From: Pseudomonadota bacterium
GTDB taxonomy: Bacteria > Pseudomonadota > Gammaproteobacteria > Steroidobacterales > GCA-2729495
Length of the DNA: 64,000 nucleotides
Direction: 5' to 3'
Assembly (NCBI GenBank): GCA_963204745.1
Contig: CAUJHF010000030.1
Coordinates: 1 to 64,000 of the forward strand
Part shown: positions 9,101 to 17,783 of the stretch, in pieces
Position numbering within the stretch: position 1 is the stretch's first letter
How the letters are laid out: each line of letters starts with the position of its first letter
Made by a program: the position numbers and the translations under genes
Notes under the pieces: model-generated
Database searches by the model: none
Told to the model about the DNA's origin: nothing
The model's input: only the letters and a program-made list of their open reading frames with translations

Positions 9101-9624
9101 GTCTGTACCGTCAGCGGACTGAAACGGATCGTGCCGTCAGCCAGCTCACCTTGCAGACGCGCAGCGTGCAGAATGACCGGATCATTGCCCTCAATGCGGA
9201 TCTGCAACTGACCGACTTCCAGGCTGTCAGCTGCGATCACGAAGGGCAGCAGCAGGGGCCTGACCGGCGTATGCGGTTCGTCGGCCGGACGCGGGCCGAT
9301 CGCCACCAGCACTTCGGTCGCCCGCGCAGTTCGCAGTCGTATGCGCCTGCGCAGCAGATCCGGCCAGAACAGCGACAGTTCAGCCTGTGAGATCAGCACG
9401 CTGGTGCGCGTGACCCGGATTTCGACCTGGTCAGCCCGCATGCCGCGCAGCAGGCTGCCGTGCAGACCACTGATGCTGACCACGCCATCTGTCTGTGCGG
9501 CAAACGTGTTGAGGAGCCAGCTGCTGCCGGCCGGGGTTACCAGCAACCACAGGCCGAGCACGAGCACAGCCAGCAACAGCGCCTGCAGTGCGAACAGCAT
9601 CCGGCTGGCAAGCGTACCGATCAC
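6169..9624 (-). CDS. tamB: Translocation and assembly module protein TamB
   Basis: A 1151-residue AsmA-like bridge protein. A single N-terminal membrane anchor (about 8-30) precedes a very long beta-rich periplasmic body, and the C-terminal TamB domain carries the typical GRPLSATGTGGQIA and YSYGVFENLGTVRVTYKI stretches. TamB spans the periplasm with TamA, helps insert some outer-membrane proteins and is implicated in phospholipid transport to the outer membrane. Its start overlaps the tamA stop by four bases, the standard tamAB arrangement. Its 3' end overlaps the convergent TPR gene by 11 bases. Length is close to the family norm. Confidence 0.95.
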   Translation of the reverse strand: MIGTLASRMLFALQALLLAVLVLGLWLLVTPAGSSWLLNTFAAQTDGVVSISGLHGSLLRGMRADQVEIRVTRTSVLISQAELSLFWPDLLRRRIRLRTARATEVLVAIGPRPADEPHTPVRPLLLPFVIAADSLEVGQLQIRIEGNDPVILHAARLQGELADGTIRFSPLTVQTQGVELSAAGSFGTGEPFATSAELRWSVQGQDLAGQGPVSGDLAALRFEQVVRMPDPLGVGGILHLLDDNPEIIVGARWRRISRDMGAAGIVVSDRGQLQLRGWTDGFRAQLDADIAPGAWSRMQLTAAGSGDIRQFRVDSLRLSGPEGTVSGQGLFNYVAGLRGAFSLQGRRIDLRPVDARLAGKIDFDGQLGFDPAGSFSFLVQEAKGTLFGRQFRASGTVANVEVGYAFDEVRVQAGGNHLDIDGIWGPALSGRFSIDAPDLATLWPGFEGYLHGKGTLGGSSGKPEFQLELDGRGLGLGALHVDSLRARGGLGARDTLDLNLTAAGIAIAEQELGDLDVVAGGALDDHALRVTLSGGEVTVGLEASGALKQGGLLENFTQGFVMLPGAQHWKLSEAAVLRLAGTDLSLGAHCWSFAPAELCLSDTRSDARGLAGGLRLRHFPLASIAHYLSADVDLQGTAEADLDFRRLDSKLTGHFQGELQDAAFIYRAGGGEDDITVPVSEFTAEVDATETLIRYSGRLVAGFGLSLAAGGEVNDPFGARPVIRGTVSGGIPDLAPISPVIERFVDIGDIKGRIELRAGLSGNARRPDISGGLELKDGALAVPVAGITVDQIALSILGGANGAAVISGGARSGNGVVGVDGTVLWRDRLLPEAELGIEGRSFELVDLPDGVIEVSPDVRVVLRERQFHVSGQVLVPRAEIRLKEIGESAVETSPDTVVHGRQEAVVNRAPPLFVLDGLKVELGEKVSFDGFGLTTRLSGVLTLTRSRVAGQDGISGDGVVTLEEGKFLAVGQRLGIDRGSLIFAGDIMDPGLDVKASRTITYEGSDITVGVLLSGTLSRILTRVFSEPAMGEMDALSYLTTGRPLSATGTGGQIAVANTALSLGLNGALPVAQQLGSALRVDEIALDTTSTGGTAVALGEQFGEDLYIRYSYGVFENLGTVRVTYKIGRRVSIEASSGEEQALDLIYSVNW

Positions 9625-11387
9625 AGATCCGGACCCAGTGAAATATGAATACGCCAGGAGTCCGATGCATCGCTGTCGAGCGGAAAAGCGACATCAAAAC
9701 GCACCGGCCCGAGCGGCGAGTACCAGCGGATACCGGTACCGACACTGGTTTTCAGCGACATGGCGCGAAAGCTGTTGAAGGCGTTGCCGGAATCCGCGAA
9801 CACGGCAGCTGACCAGTTGCCGTATACCTGCGCATCGAACTCGATGCTGCCGACCAGCTTGTTGGCACCGCCAACGACATCGCCATCATCATCGGTGGGG
9901 CCGAGCGACTTGTAGTCGTAACCGCGCACACTGCCGTCGCCGCCAGCGAAGTAACGCACCGAAAACGGCAGATCGGAGAAGTCGTCCTTGATCGTCCAGC
10001 CCGCCTCCACGCGCGTCAGCAGACGGGCATTTGCGCCGAGCGGCAGAATCAGCTTGCCGCTGGTTTCTATCTGCATGAACGCTGTATCGGAGCCGAGCAG
10101 TTCATCCGTGCCGCTGAGCTTCAGGTTCAGACGCCGCCCGCGCCGCGGCCGGCCGGTCAGCGGCAGCGGCTGCTCGGCCCAGCTGATGCCCGGCACGATG
10201 AGGTCGCTGTTGCCGCGCTCGTCGCCCACCCGGTAGTTTTCGTGGATGTAGTCAATAAAACGCGTTTCGCGCCAGTTGCCGCGTCGACGCCTGCTCTGCT
10301 GCAGGCCGAGTCGGAATTCGGCGCTTCTGCTGTCTTCCGGGTTCTCGTACTTGTAGCCCATATTGATGCTGAACCACTCGTCCTGCCGTTTCCCGTCCGG
10401 CAGGCGATAGCTGACGGACGAGCCACCGAGCACCTCGGAGAACTGGTTGTTCAGCTCGAGTTGATGGCCTTCTTCGTTGCGACGCTGATTGCGGTAGTCG
10501 AGACGGATTTTCGGACCGGTATCGGTGGCATAGCCAATACCGGTCGTCCAGGTTCGCGACTTGCTCGGCGTCAGTGCCACGCTGACCAGTACGTCGGGCA
10601 GCGGGCCGGGCCTCGGCGTGGTGCGCACTTCGACGCCCTGAAAATAGCCACTGGTGAGCAAAGCCGTATAGAGATCATTGATCCTGTCTGCATCGTAGGG
10701 CTCGCCTTCCGCGAACTCGACGAAGCGCCGGGCAAGATCCGGGTCGACAACGCTCTGGTCAAATTCGACGGGACCAAAGCGATAGCGCGTACCTGAGGCA
10801 TAGTCGATACGGATATCCGCAGCCAGCTTCTCCGGATACACATCGATCGCACTGCTTGCGAATTGCCCGTCGAAATAGCCACGACGCCGGGCCATGCCAG
10901 CCAGCGACACCTTGTAAGCATCGTATGCCCGCTGATTGAGCCCGTCGCCGACCTCAAACTCAGGCCGGGCACCCTTGCCGGACAGGATCCGGTCATCTGC
11001 TCCGGGACCGGATACCGAGACTTTCATGCTGCGGATCCTGACGCGCGGACCACGCTTGACCGTGAAATTCGCCTGCCAGCAGCTCGCATCACGACCGAGC
11101 GTCTTTTCAATGGTCGGCGCGTAATAACCGTAGACCTCGAGTGCCTGGCGGATTTCCGTATCGGCGCGCCGGTACAGGCGACGCACCCGCGCGTCGGACG
11201 CACCGCAGGATTCCCCGGCCAGTCCGACCGTGGCGCGCACGACTTTTTCGGTGGTACGGCTCAGGCCCTTGAACACCACCTCGGCCTGTCCCGGCATGGA
11301 CAGCAGCAGAAGCGGCAGGATCGCGAGACATCCCCGCTGGCGGGACCTGGGCAGGAACATGCGGCGGGCTGGAGAAAGGTCAGGCAT
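9621..11387 (-). CDS. tamA: Autotransporter assembly factor TamA (BamA/Omp85 superfamily)
   Basis: A 588-residue Omp85 outer-membrane protein: signal peptide about residues 1-35, three POTRA domains to about 270, then a 16-stranded barrel ending in the usual C-terminal aromatic-rich strands. The FAGGDGSVRGYDYKSLGP stretch is the conserved strand/loop with the VRGY-type motif, and GIRWYSPLGPVRFDVAFPLD is typical of TamA/BamA barrels. It pairs with TamB, whose start overlaps this stop. The ATG at 11387 has a weak ribosome site; an in-frame ATG at 11360 would give a shorter leader. Confidence 0.95.
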   Translation of the reverse strand: MPDLSPARRMFLPRSRQRGCLAILPLLLLSMPGQAEVVFKGLSRTTEKVVRATVGLAGESCGASDARVRRLYRRADTEIRQALEVYGYYAPTIEKTLGRDASCWQANFTVKRGPRVRIRSMKVSVSGPGADDRILSGKGARPEFEVGDGLNQRAYDAYKVSLAGMARRRGYFDGQFASSAIDVYPEKLAADIRIDYASGTRYRFGPVEFDQSVVDPDLARRFVEFAEGEPYDADRINDLYTALLTSGYFQGVEVRTTPRPGPLPDVLVSVALTPSKSRTWTTGIGYATDTGPKIRLDYRNQRRNEEGHQLELNNQFSEVLGGSSVSYRLPDGKRQDEWFSINMGYKYENPEDSRSAEFRLGLQQSRRRRGNWRETRFIDYIHENYRVGDERGNSDLIVPGISWAEQPLPLTGRPRRGRRLNLKLSGTDELLGSDTAFMQIETSGKLILPLGANARLLTRVEAGWTIKDDFSDLPFSVRYFAGGDGSVRGYDYKSLGPTDDDGDVVGGANKLVGSIEFDAQVYGNWSAAVFADSGNAFNSFRAMSLKTSVGTGIRWYSPLGPVRFDVAFPLDSDASDSWRIHISLGPDL

Positions 11388-11427
11388 CAGTTCAGTGCAT
11401 CCGGGGCCAGCACGCTATGATCCGCAA

Positions 11428-12363
11428 ATGAGTCTAGCAGTACGGCACAGGTGGGTGACCGCCGCGGCGCTCCTGTGTGCCAGCCTGGTATCCGCCGGAG
11501 AGGCGCCGCCGGCTGCCCCGGTCTTTGACCCGGCCCGTGTCGGCTGGTCGGAAATCAGCATGACGGCCACCAAGCTGTTTCTGAGCGCCGATGCCCGCCT
11601 CACCCTGCGCATGGTGCCGGAGACTTCCATCCGCCGCGAACTGCTGCCGATACCGGGTGTACCGGCAATCGCACCAGGTGCCGAGGTACTGGAACTGGTT
11701 TACGAGGCCAGCGGTCTGGGCCGCCGGTCGCGCCTCACCCTGCTCATGGATCCCGTAAACGGCGCCGCCATCCAGGGCGCTCACCATGACCAGGAAGGCA
11801 AATACCGCTATCGAACGTGGCGCTATGGCGAGACGGGCGTCTACCTGCGCACGCGCTGGCCGGTGAACCGCGCTGAAGAATCCCTGCCACCGGCGAAATG
11901 GAGCAAGACCAGCGAAGGCCCGCGCCTGTATCCCGTCGATCCGACCGGGCAACCAGTGCTGGAATCCACCGGCCTGCTCTACGCCATCGCCGCTGCGGCA
12001 CTCGACAAACCCGGTGATCAGGTGGAACTGCTGGTGTTCCGGCGGCGGGAGACGCAGATCGTGCATGTTGAGGTCACGGAACCGCGTGCCATCAGTGTGA
12101 ACTACGCGGAAGTGTGGCCCAGTGGCGCGGTGCAGCGACGCGGCAAGATCACACCGCTGCGTCTCACGCTGCGAGCACTGCCAGTCGTCGACCCGTCCGG
12201 CAAGGCGGGCGCAGTCAGCGATGACGACTTCGAACTGCTGGGACTGCGGGGCAATATCGAACTGGCCCTCGACGCCGAGACACGCACACCGCTGATGCTG
12301 TCTGGCAGCGCGCCAATCTTCGGCAAGGTCACCCTGCGCCTGACCGGGGTGCGTCTGAACTGA
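11428..12363 (+). CDS. Exported conserved hypothetical protein
   Basis: A 311-residue protein with a signal peptide (residues 1 to about 23, hydrophobic core AAALLCASLVSA). The mature part is beta-rich and reminiscent of DUF3108-type periplasmic proteins, with an ELVYEASGLGRRSRLTLLMD stretch and a C-terminal GKVTLRLTGVRLN. I do not recognise a catalytic motif. It diverges from tamA with about 40 bases between starts, and such neighbours are often envelope-related. Start ATG 11428 has no strong ribosome site. Confidence 0.7.
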   Translation: MSLAVRHRWVTAAALLCASLVSAGEAPPAAPVFDPARVGWSEISMTATKLFLSADARLTLRMVPETSIRRELLPIPGVPAIAPGAEVLELVYEASGLGRRSRLTLLMDPVNGAAIQGAHHDQEGKYRYRTWRYGETGVYLRTRWPVNRAEESLPPAKWSKTSEGPRLYPVDPTGQPVLESTGLLYAIAAAALDKPGDQVELLVFRRRETQIVHVEVTEPRAISVNYAEVWPSGAVQRRGKITPLRLTLRALPVVDPSGKAGAVSDDDFELLGLRGNIELALDAETRTPLMLSGSAPIFGKVTLRLTGVRLN

Positions 12364-12458
12364 GCAGGCCCGGTTCTGTGACCCGTTACTGACCGGCAAT
12401 AGCGGCCAGACGCTACCATGCGCCGGAGACAAGGCACCAGACCCGGAAAAACCATTCA

Positions 12459-13610
12459 ATGCGCGTACTTTTTGTCGATGATGAACCCAACGTTCTGGAC
12501 AGCATCCGTCGCCAGCTGCGGAAATCGCATGACATCCTGACGGCTACGAGCGGCGTCGACGCCCTGGCACTGCTGAAAGACACCGGCCCGGTTGCGCTCG
12601 TCGTTTCAGACATGCGCATGCCCGGCATGAATGGCACCGAACTGCTGACCCGAATCCGCGAAGAATACCCGGATACGGTGCGCATGATTCTGTCGGGTCA
12701 GGCTGATCTCGAATCGACGATTTCCGCGATAAACGACGGACATGTATTTCGTTTCCTGACCAAGCCCTGTCACGAAGACGCGCTGCGCCGCGCAGTGAAC
12801 GCCGGCCTGGCACAGTACGAACTGATCACCGCCCGCAAGGAACTGCTGGAGAAGACGCTGCAGGGCCTGGTGGAGATGCTCACCGACATTCTCGGCATAA
12901 TGAATCCGGTCGCACGGCGGCGCACCGGGCGTGTGCGGCAATACTCGGCGGCCATCGCCAGTGCGCTGAAGTTCACCATGCCCTGGGACCTGCGCCTCGC
13001 CACGCTGCTGTCGCAGCTCGGTTGCATCACCCTGCCGGTCGAGCTGCTCGACAAACTGTACGCAGGCACACCGCTGGACGACGAAGAACAGCGCCTCTAT
13101 CACCGCCACCCTGCTGTCGCCGCAGCGCTGATTGGTCGCATTCCGCAGCTTGAGCCGGTTGCTGCGATGGTCGCGCGTCAGCAGCAGCTTACGGATTTCT
13201 CCGCGCTGCCGGCCGAAGTCAGTGAGTGGCCGGCGGAAGACACGGCAACGGTAATCCTCGCCGTAGCCACTGCCCTCGATGACCTGATGGCTACCGGTGA
13301 ACAACCGGCTGACGCGCTGAAACGCATGGAGCAGTCGATGCCCTGGCTGCCCAAGGCGATCATCGAAGCCGTACGTACCGTGCACATGCACAGTGCCTAC
13401 ATGGATATCCGCTGGGTCGGCTTCGATGAACTGCGGCCAGGCATGGTGCTCGATGAAGACATCATCGCCGACAACGGCGAGACGCTGATGTTTCGTGGCG
13501 AGGAGATCACCAGCCCGCTGCTCACGCAGCTGCGCGAGACGACCGCTGCGTCTTCAGCTGGCGAGCCGACGAGTGTCTCGCAGAAGCTGCGAATCCTGAT
13601 CCCCGCCTGA
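12459..13610 (+). CDS. Response regulator with degenerate HD-type output domain
   Basis: A 383-residue protein: receiver domain 1-120 with acidic pair Asp7/Asp8, phospho-acceptor Asp51 and Lys102, then an HD-GYP-like helical domain (about 140-330). The catalytic residues are lost: the position of the HD pair reads Ser185-Gln186 (LLSQLGC) and the first histidine lies in an RRRTGRVRQYS stretch without His. Authentic HD-GYP proteins hydrolyse cyclic-di-GMP; this one more likely acts by protein interaction. The last 57 bases overlap the convergent histidine kinase gene, its probable partner. Confidence 0.85.
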   Translation: MRVLFVDDEPNVLDSIRRQLRKSHDILTATSGVDALALLKDTGPVALVVSDMRMPGMNGTELLTRIREEYPDTVRMILSGQADLESTISAINDGHVFRFLTKPCHEDALRRAVNAGLAQYELITARKELLEKTLQGLVEMLTDILGIMNPVARRRTGRVRQYSAAIASALKFTMPWDLRLATLLSQLGCITLPVELLDKLYAGTPLDDEEQRLYHRHPAVAAALIGRIPQLEPVAAMVARQQQLTDFSALPAEVSEWPAEDTATVILAVATALDDLMATGEQPADALKRMEQSMPWLPKAIIEAVRTVHMHSAYMDIRWVGFDELRPGMVLDEDIIADNGETLMFRGEEITSPLLTQLRETTAASSAGEPTSVSQKLRILIPA

Positions 13611-15917
13611 CGCCGGCTGGCCATCGGCCACCGGCAGATGAATCCTGAAGCAGCTGCCACGGCCAGGCGCACTGTCCACGGTGATCGTACCGCCATGCTT
13701 CCGGATCACGCTGTGTGCGGTACTGAGCCCCTGGCCCGTGCCCTCGCCAACCGGGCGGGTGGTATAGAAGGGATCGAAGATCCGGGCCTGTACGGACGGG
13801 GTCATACCCGGACCATCGTCGCTGATGCTGATCTCCACACTGTCACCGGCAACGCATGTGCTGACGACGACATGGCCGCGTGTTGCCCCCCTCCTCCGGT
13901 CGATGGCTTGCGCAGCATTGGCCAGCATGTTGACCACGACCTGGTTGATGCTCTCCGGCTGACATGCCACCCAGGGCAGCTGCGGATCGAGCTGCATGCG
14001 GAACTCGGCAACATCAGGCCATTCGTTTCGCGCCGCGCTCACGGCGGCCTCAATGACCGGGTTCAGGTTGGCCGGCACGAAATCGGGCACCGGATCGGTC
14101 AATTCCTTCATCGACTGGACGATTGTGCTGATCCGCCCGACACCTTCCAGCGTCTGCCGGATTGCAACCGGCACCTCAGTCTGCAGATAGCTCACTTCCG
14201 CCTCCGCCAGCAGGGCCAAGATATCAGCCGCGGCGACCGTCCCGTCGCCAGCAGCGCAGGTCTGGTCAGTTATCTTGCCCAGCAAACCTGACAATGTGTT
14301 GAACGCTTCTTCGAGAAAACGCACATTGCCATCCACATAGTGGGCTGGCGTATTGATCTCATGCGCAATACCCGCCGCCAGTCGCTCTACTGCTTCCAGT
14401 CTTTGCGTCTGCGCGATCTGGACCTCCAGCGCGATTTGTTCGCTGACATCGTGCATCAGCATCACGTAACCGGCCGGCTCAGTCTGGCCGGTGTGCAGTA
14501 CCGGCGAGACGACCACGTCTTCAGTGACAACCCGGCCACCACCGACCACCGTCCGCAGACGTCCCTTCCAGGTCTTGCCAGCCCGTGCTGCAGCCCAAAC
14601 GGCCAGATACGTCGCGGGATCATCGCAGCCCTCGATGACATCATTCGGATTGCAGCCCACAAGATCAGCATTCTTCACGTTGCGGCTGCGCTCATAGGCC
14701 TGATTCACCCAGGCGATGTGGCCGTCCTGCTGCAGGATCACGATCGCTTCGTCAGCATGCTGGACGGCGGCCGACAGCATGCCCAGCTCACTGCTGGCCT
14801 TTCTCTGCGCATCGATGAGCTCGTTGAAGCTGCGTGCCAGGGTACCGATCTCATCACCGGAATCGGCATTCGCAGCCGGCTGGATCTCACCGGTCTCACG
14901 CAGCCGCTGCATGTGACCCGCAAGCTGTCCCAGCGGGCGCGACACTGCAAAGCGGATCACCACAATCAACAACAGGAAAAAGGCTGCGCCAAATACCATG
15001 AGTGCGATCGAGAGCTGGTGTGTCGTCTCACGGGCGGTCGAGAGTATGGTGCGCTGCATGCGGGTTTCCAGCAGGAACGCCAGCTGGCCATTGATATCGC
15101 GGAAGTACCGGAAATCGGACATGTCCGTATCGCGCAAAACCAGCGCAGCTGAATCGGCCGCGTTTTCGAGCTGTGCAATCAGCGGAAGCAGAGCCGGCTC
15201 AATCGGTCCATACGCACTGCCATGCACGAAGACCTGGGACGGCAGGACACTTAGCCCTGCAGAAAGCGCAGCCGGATCAAGGCGTCGGGCCATGACCAGA
15301 ATACCCGCGGCCGGCCCTGTCCCGTCGCTCCTGAGAATCGGTCGCGAGGCGACTATCAGCGGACCGATACTGGTATTGAGCCATCCGGAGAGGGGGTCGC
15401 CGGGCTTCTCCGGCTTCACGGCCAGTCTGATCTCGGTACCGATATCCGGTGTTGGCTGCCCATCCGGACCGGACAAGCCGGCGCGGAGGTTTTCACTGAC
15501 AAGCCGGCCGTCAGGACCGATGACCTGAATGGCGTCCAGCTTCAGCCGGTCGAGTCCCACCGCATTCAGTTCTTCACCCGCAAATTTCGGATTGCGGCCC
15601 AGCGCATAGTCATGGAGTCCGTTCCACTGACTCCAGTCCAGCACAATCGTGCGCACGCTGTCCGCATCGGCCTGAATGGCCTGATGCAGGATGTGACGAT
15701 TGCGCAGCACCAGCTCTGACTCGGTTTCACCGAACTTGCGCAGGACGATTTCCTGCCCCATCCAGGCGATGCCGAGTGCGGCAAATGAACCGACGACGAG
15801 GAGGATCAGGCTGATTTTGCCGGCCAACGGGATACCCGACACACCCGGATATTGCCCCCCGGCCGCCACGGCTGCCTGCGTCCCTGATCCCATGCAACAC
15901 CCGGCTATGCCGGCCAT
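13554..15917 (-). CDS. CHASE4-type membrane sensor histidine kinase
   Basis: A hybrid-free kinase of about 787 residues. Two membrane helices (about 33-55 and 303-325) flank a periplasmic CHASE4-like sensor with the hallmark LDWSQWNGLHDYA. A HAMP linker, a PAS domain, a HisKA-type H-box (AAGIAHEINTPAHYV, His519) and an HATPase_c domain (DDGPGM, GTGQGL) follow. The PAS-H-box order resembles kinases that pair with HD-output regulators. I chose ATG 15917 because GGGGGA precedes it; an upstream TTG at 15989 would add 24 residues overlapping the pdxH promoter. Its 3' end overlaps the response regulator gene by 57 bases tail to tail. Confidence 0.88.
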   Translation of the reverse strand: MAGIAGCCMGSGTQAAVAAGGQYPGVSGIPLAGKISLILLVVGSFAALGIAWMGQEIVLRKFGETESELVLRNRHILHQAIQADADSVRTIVLDWSQWNGLHDYALGRNPKFAGEELNAVGLDRLKLDAIQVIGPDGRLVSENLRAGLSGPDGQPTPDIGTEIRLAVKPEKPGDPLSGWLNTSIGPLIVASRPILRSDGTGPAAGILVMARRLDPAALSAGLSVLPSQVFVHGSAYGPIEPALLPLIAQLENAADSAALVLRDTDMSDFRYFRDINGQLAFLLETRMQRTILSTARETTHQLSIALMVFGAAFFLLLIVVIRFAVSRPLGQLAGHMQRLRETGEIQPAANADSGDEIGTLARSFNELIDAQRKASSELGMLSAAVQHADEAIVILQQDGHIAWVNQAYERSRNVKNADLVGCNPNDVIEGCDDPATYLAVWAAARAGKTWKGRLRTVVGGGRVVTEDVVVSPVLHTGQTEPAGYVMLMHDVSEQIALEVQIAQTQRLEAVERLAAGIAHEINTPAHYVDGNVRFLEEAFNTLSGLLGKITDQTCAAGDGTVAAADILALLAEAEVSYLQTEVPVAIRQTLEGVGRISTIVQSMKELTDPVPDFVPANLNPVIEAAVSAARNEWPDVAEFRMQLDPQLPWVACQPESINQVVVNMLANAAQAIDRRRGATRGHVVVSTCVAGDSVEISISDDGPGMTPSVQARIFDPFYTTRPVGEGTGQGLSTAHSVIRKHGGTITVDSAPGRGSCFRIHLPVADGQPASGGDQDSQLLRDTRRLAS

Positions 15918-16006
15918 CAAATCCCCCGCCCATGGTCGGACAACAGCCGCAGTGCAACCTGTATCTGTGTCACAAATGCATGATGTCAATTGGTTAGAAT
16001 GGATGT

Positions 16007-16648
16007 ATGAGTATTGATATCGCCAATCTCCGCCGTGACTACCGCACCCGTCGACTGGATCACACTGCGCTCAACCCGGACCCCTTCCGGCAGTTCGAAC
16101 ACTGGTTTGCTGAAGCCATGGAGACGCAGGTACTCGATCCGAATGCGATGAGCATCGCCAGCGTGGCTGCTGACGGCCAGCCCTCGCTGCGCACCGTGCT
16201 GCTCAAGTATTTCGATGCCTCGGGGTTCGTCTTCTATACCAACCTGGAAAGCCGGAAATCGCGCGAAATCATCGCCAACCCGCGGGTTGCCCTGCTGTTC
16301 TACTGGGCCGAACTCAGCCGCCAGGTGCGTATCACCGGCACGGCCAGCCATACCTCGGCTGCCGAGAACCTGCGCTACTTCCTGACCCGCCCCCGTGACA
16401 GCCAGATCGGCGCCTGGGTTTCTGCACAGAGCAGCGTGATCTCGAGCCGCAGCCTGATCGAAAACAAGTTCATGGAGATGCGCCAGAAGTTCGCTGCGGG
16501 TGAGGTACCGCTGCCCTCGTTCTGGGGCGGCTACCGCGTGCAGCCGGAAACCATCGAGTTCTGGCAGGCCGGCGAGCATCGCCTGCACGATCGCTTCCTC
16601 TACACTCGCGGCGGAGACGATTGGTCCATCGCGCGACTGGCACCCTGA
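16007..16648 (+). CDS. pdxH: Pyridoxamine 5'-phosphate oxidase
   Basis: A 213-residue FMN enzyme converting pyridoxine or pyridoxamine 5'-phosphate to PLP. Conserved stretches include DPNAMSIASV, GFVFYTNLESRKSREI, the SRQVRITG motif, SQIGAWVSAQSSVI and the C-terminal FWGGYRVQPETIEFWQAGEHRLHDR. The length matches the family (about 210-230). Two further genes follow closely (FAD monooxygenase, phosphoesterase), possibly one transcript. It diverges from the CHASE4 kinase. Confidence 0.97.
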   Translation: MSIDIANLRRDYRTRRLDHTALNPDPFRQFEHWFAEAMETQVLDPNAMSIASVAADGQPSLRTVLLKYFDASGFVFYTNLESRKSREIIANPRVALLFYWAELSRQVRITGTASHTSAAENLRYFLTRPRDSQIGAWVSAQSSVISSRSLIENKFMEMRQKFAAGEVPLPSFWGGYRVQPETIEFWQAGEHRLHDRFLYTRGGDDWSIARLAP

Positions 16649-16652
16649 ACAT

Positions 16653-17783
16653 ATGCAGTTCGATGTCATCCTCATCGGTGCCGGCATCGGCGGACTGACG
16701 GCGACACTGGCACTGCAACGGCAAGGTCTGCGGGTCGCGGTCTCCGAACAGGCGGCCGAGCCCTTTGCCGGCGGCGCGGGACTCCTGATCGGTGCAACCG
16801 GGGCACGGGTTCTGAAAGAGCTCGGCCTCCGCGAGGCGCTGGAAGACCTCGCGGTTCGTCCGGCAACCATCGCCGTCAGACACTTCCACAGCGGCCGGCT
16901 GCTTGCCGGGACTGCAGCTGATCCGGCCGGCTGTTATCAGATCGGGCGTGCGGACCTGCAGCGCGCACTGATCGCTGCCATTCACAGCAACGACCGCAAC
17001 TGCCTGCACCCGGGACATACGCTGGCGGATATCGGTCAGGATGCCAGCGGAGTCACCGCGCTGTTCGCCGGCCGGCAGATGCTGCGCAGCTCGCTGCTCG
17101 TTGCCTGCGACGGGCTCCGCTCGGCCGTCCGCACCCGACTGTTCGGCGACGAGCAACCGCGCTTCACCGGCTATCAGCTGTGGCAGGGTCTGGTGCCGAT
17201 GTCGCACCTCGCACCGGCGGCGCCGGGGTTGAGCGATGCAACCATCTGGATCGGCCCGGGACAGCAACTCGGTTGCCGCAGCATTGGCCGGGGCACACAG
17301 CTTGCCTACATGGCACTCGCCCGCAGCAATCACTGGACAGATGAGGGCTGGTCAAAACCCTCGGGCGTCGACTCGGTGCTGGCGGCATTCCGTGGCTTCG
17401 ACACCGTTGCGCGCACCGTGCTGATGGCCACGCCGCCCGAGCAGTCCCTGTCGCGCGGAGTTTTCGCGCGCGATCCGCTGCCAGCATGGACACAGGGCCG
17501 GGTGGCCCTGCTCGGCGATGCTGCACATCCTGTCACACCGTTTCCGGATCGCGCCACCGATCTTGCGCTGGAAGACGCGCTCGTTCTGGCCCGTGCGATT
17601 GCCATGGCCGGCACAACGCCGGAAGCCCTGCAACGTTATGCAGCGGCAAGAATTCCGCGCGCCAGCGCGTCAATGGTGGCAGCAGAGGAACAGGGCGTCC
17701 GCCTCACCACCCTCAATCCGGATGCTTATGTGCCTGGCACCACGGATGATCCGGACTATGACCCGGTCACGGTAGCCGTCTGA
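16653..17783 (+). CDS. FAD-dependent aromatic hydroxylase-like monooxygenase
   Basis: A 376-residue class A flavoprotein. The dinucleotide fold GAGIGG is at 9-14, the DG motif at about 151-160 (ACDGLRSAVR) and the GD motif GDAAHP at 288-293. The segment after GD, normally glycine-rich before the ALEDA helix, reads PFPDRATDLALEDA here, so the usual GQG is missing. Relatives hydroxylate phenolic or salicylate-like substrates with NAD(P)H and O2. Start ATG 16653 lies four bases after the pdxH stop. The substrate cannot be assigned. Confidence 0.85.
   Translation: MQFDVILIGAGIGGLTATLALQRQGLRVAVSEQAAEPFAGGAGLLIGATGARVLKELGLREALEDLAVRPATIAVRHFHSGRLLAGTAADPAGCYQIGRADLQRALIAAIHSNDRNCLHPGHTLADIGQDASGVTALFAGRQMLRSSLLVACDGLRSAVRTRLFGDEQPRFTGYQLWQGLVPMSHLAPAAPGLSDATIWIGPGQQLGCRSIGRGTQLAYMALARSNHWTDEGWSKPSGVDSVLAAFRGFDTVARTVLMATPPEQSLSRGVFARDPLPAWTQGRVALLGDAAHPVTPFPDRATDLALEDALVLARAIAMAGTTPEALQRYAAARIPRASASMVAAEEQGVRLTTLNPDAYVPGTTDDPDYDPVTVAV

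Noticed and set aside
7858-9390. A 510-codon plus-strand open frame inside tamB
   Set aside because: It is antisense to tamB, lacks any recognisable domain, and has no ribosome site.
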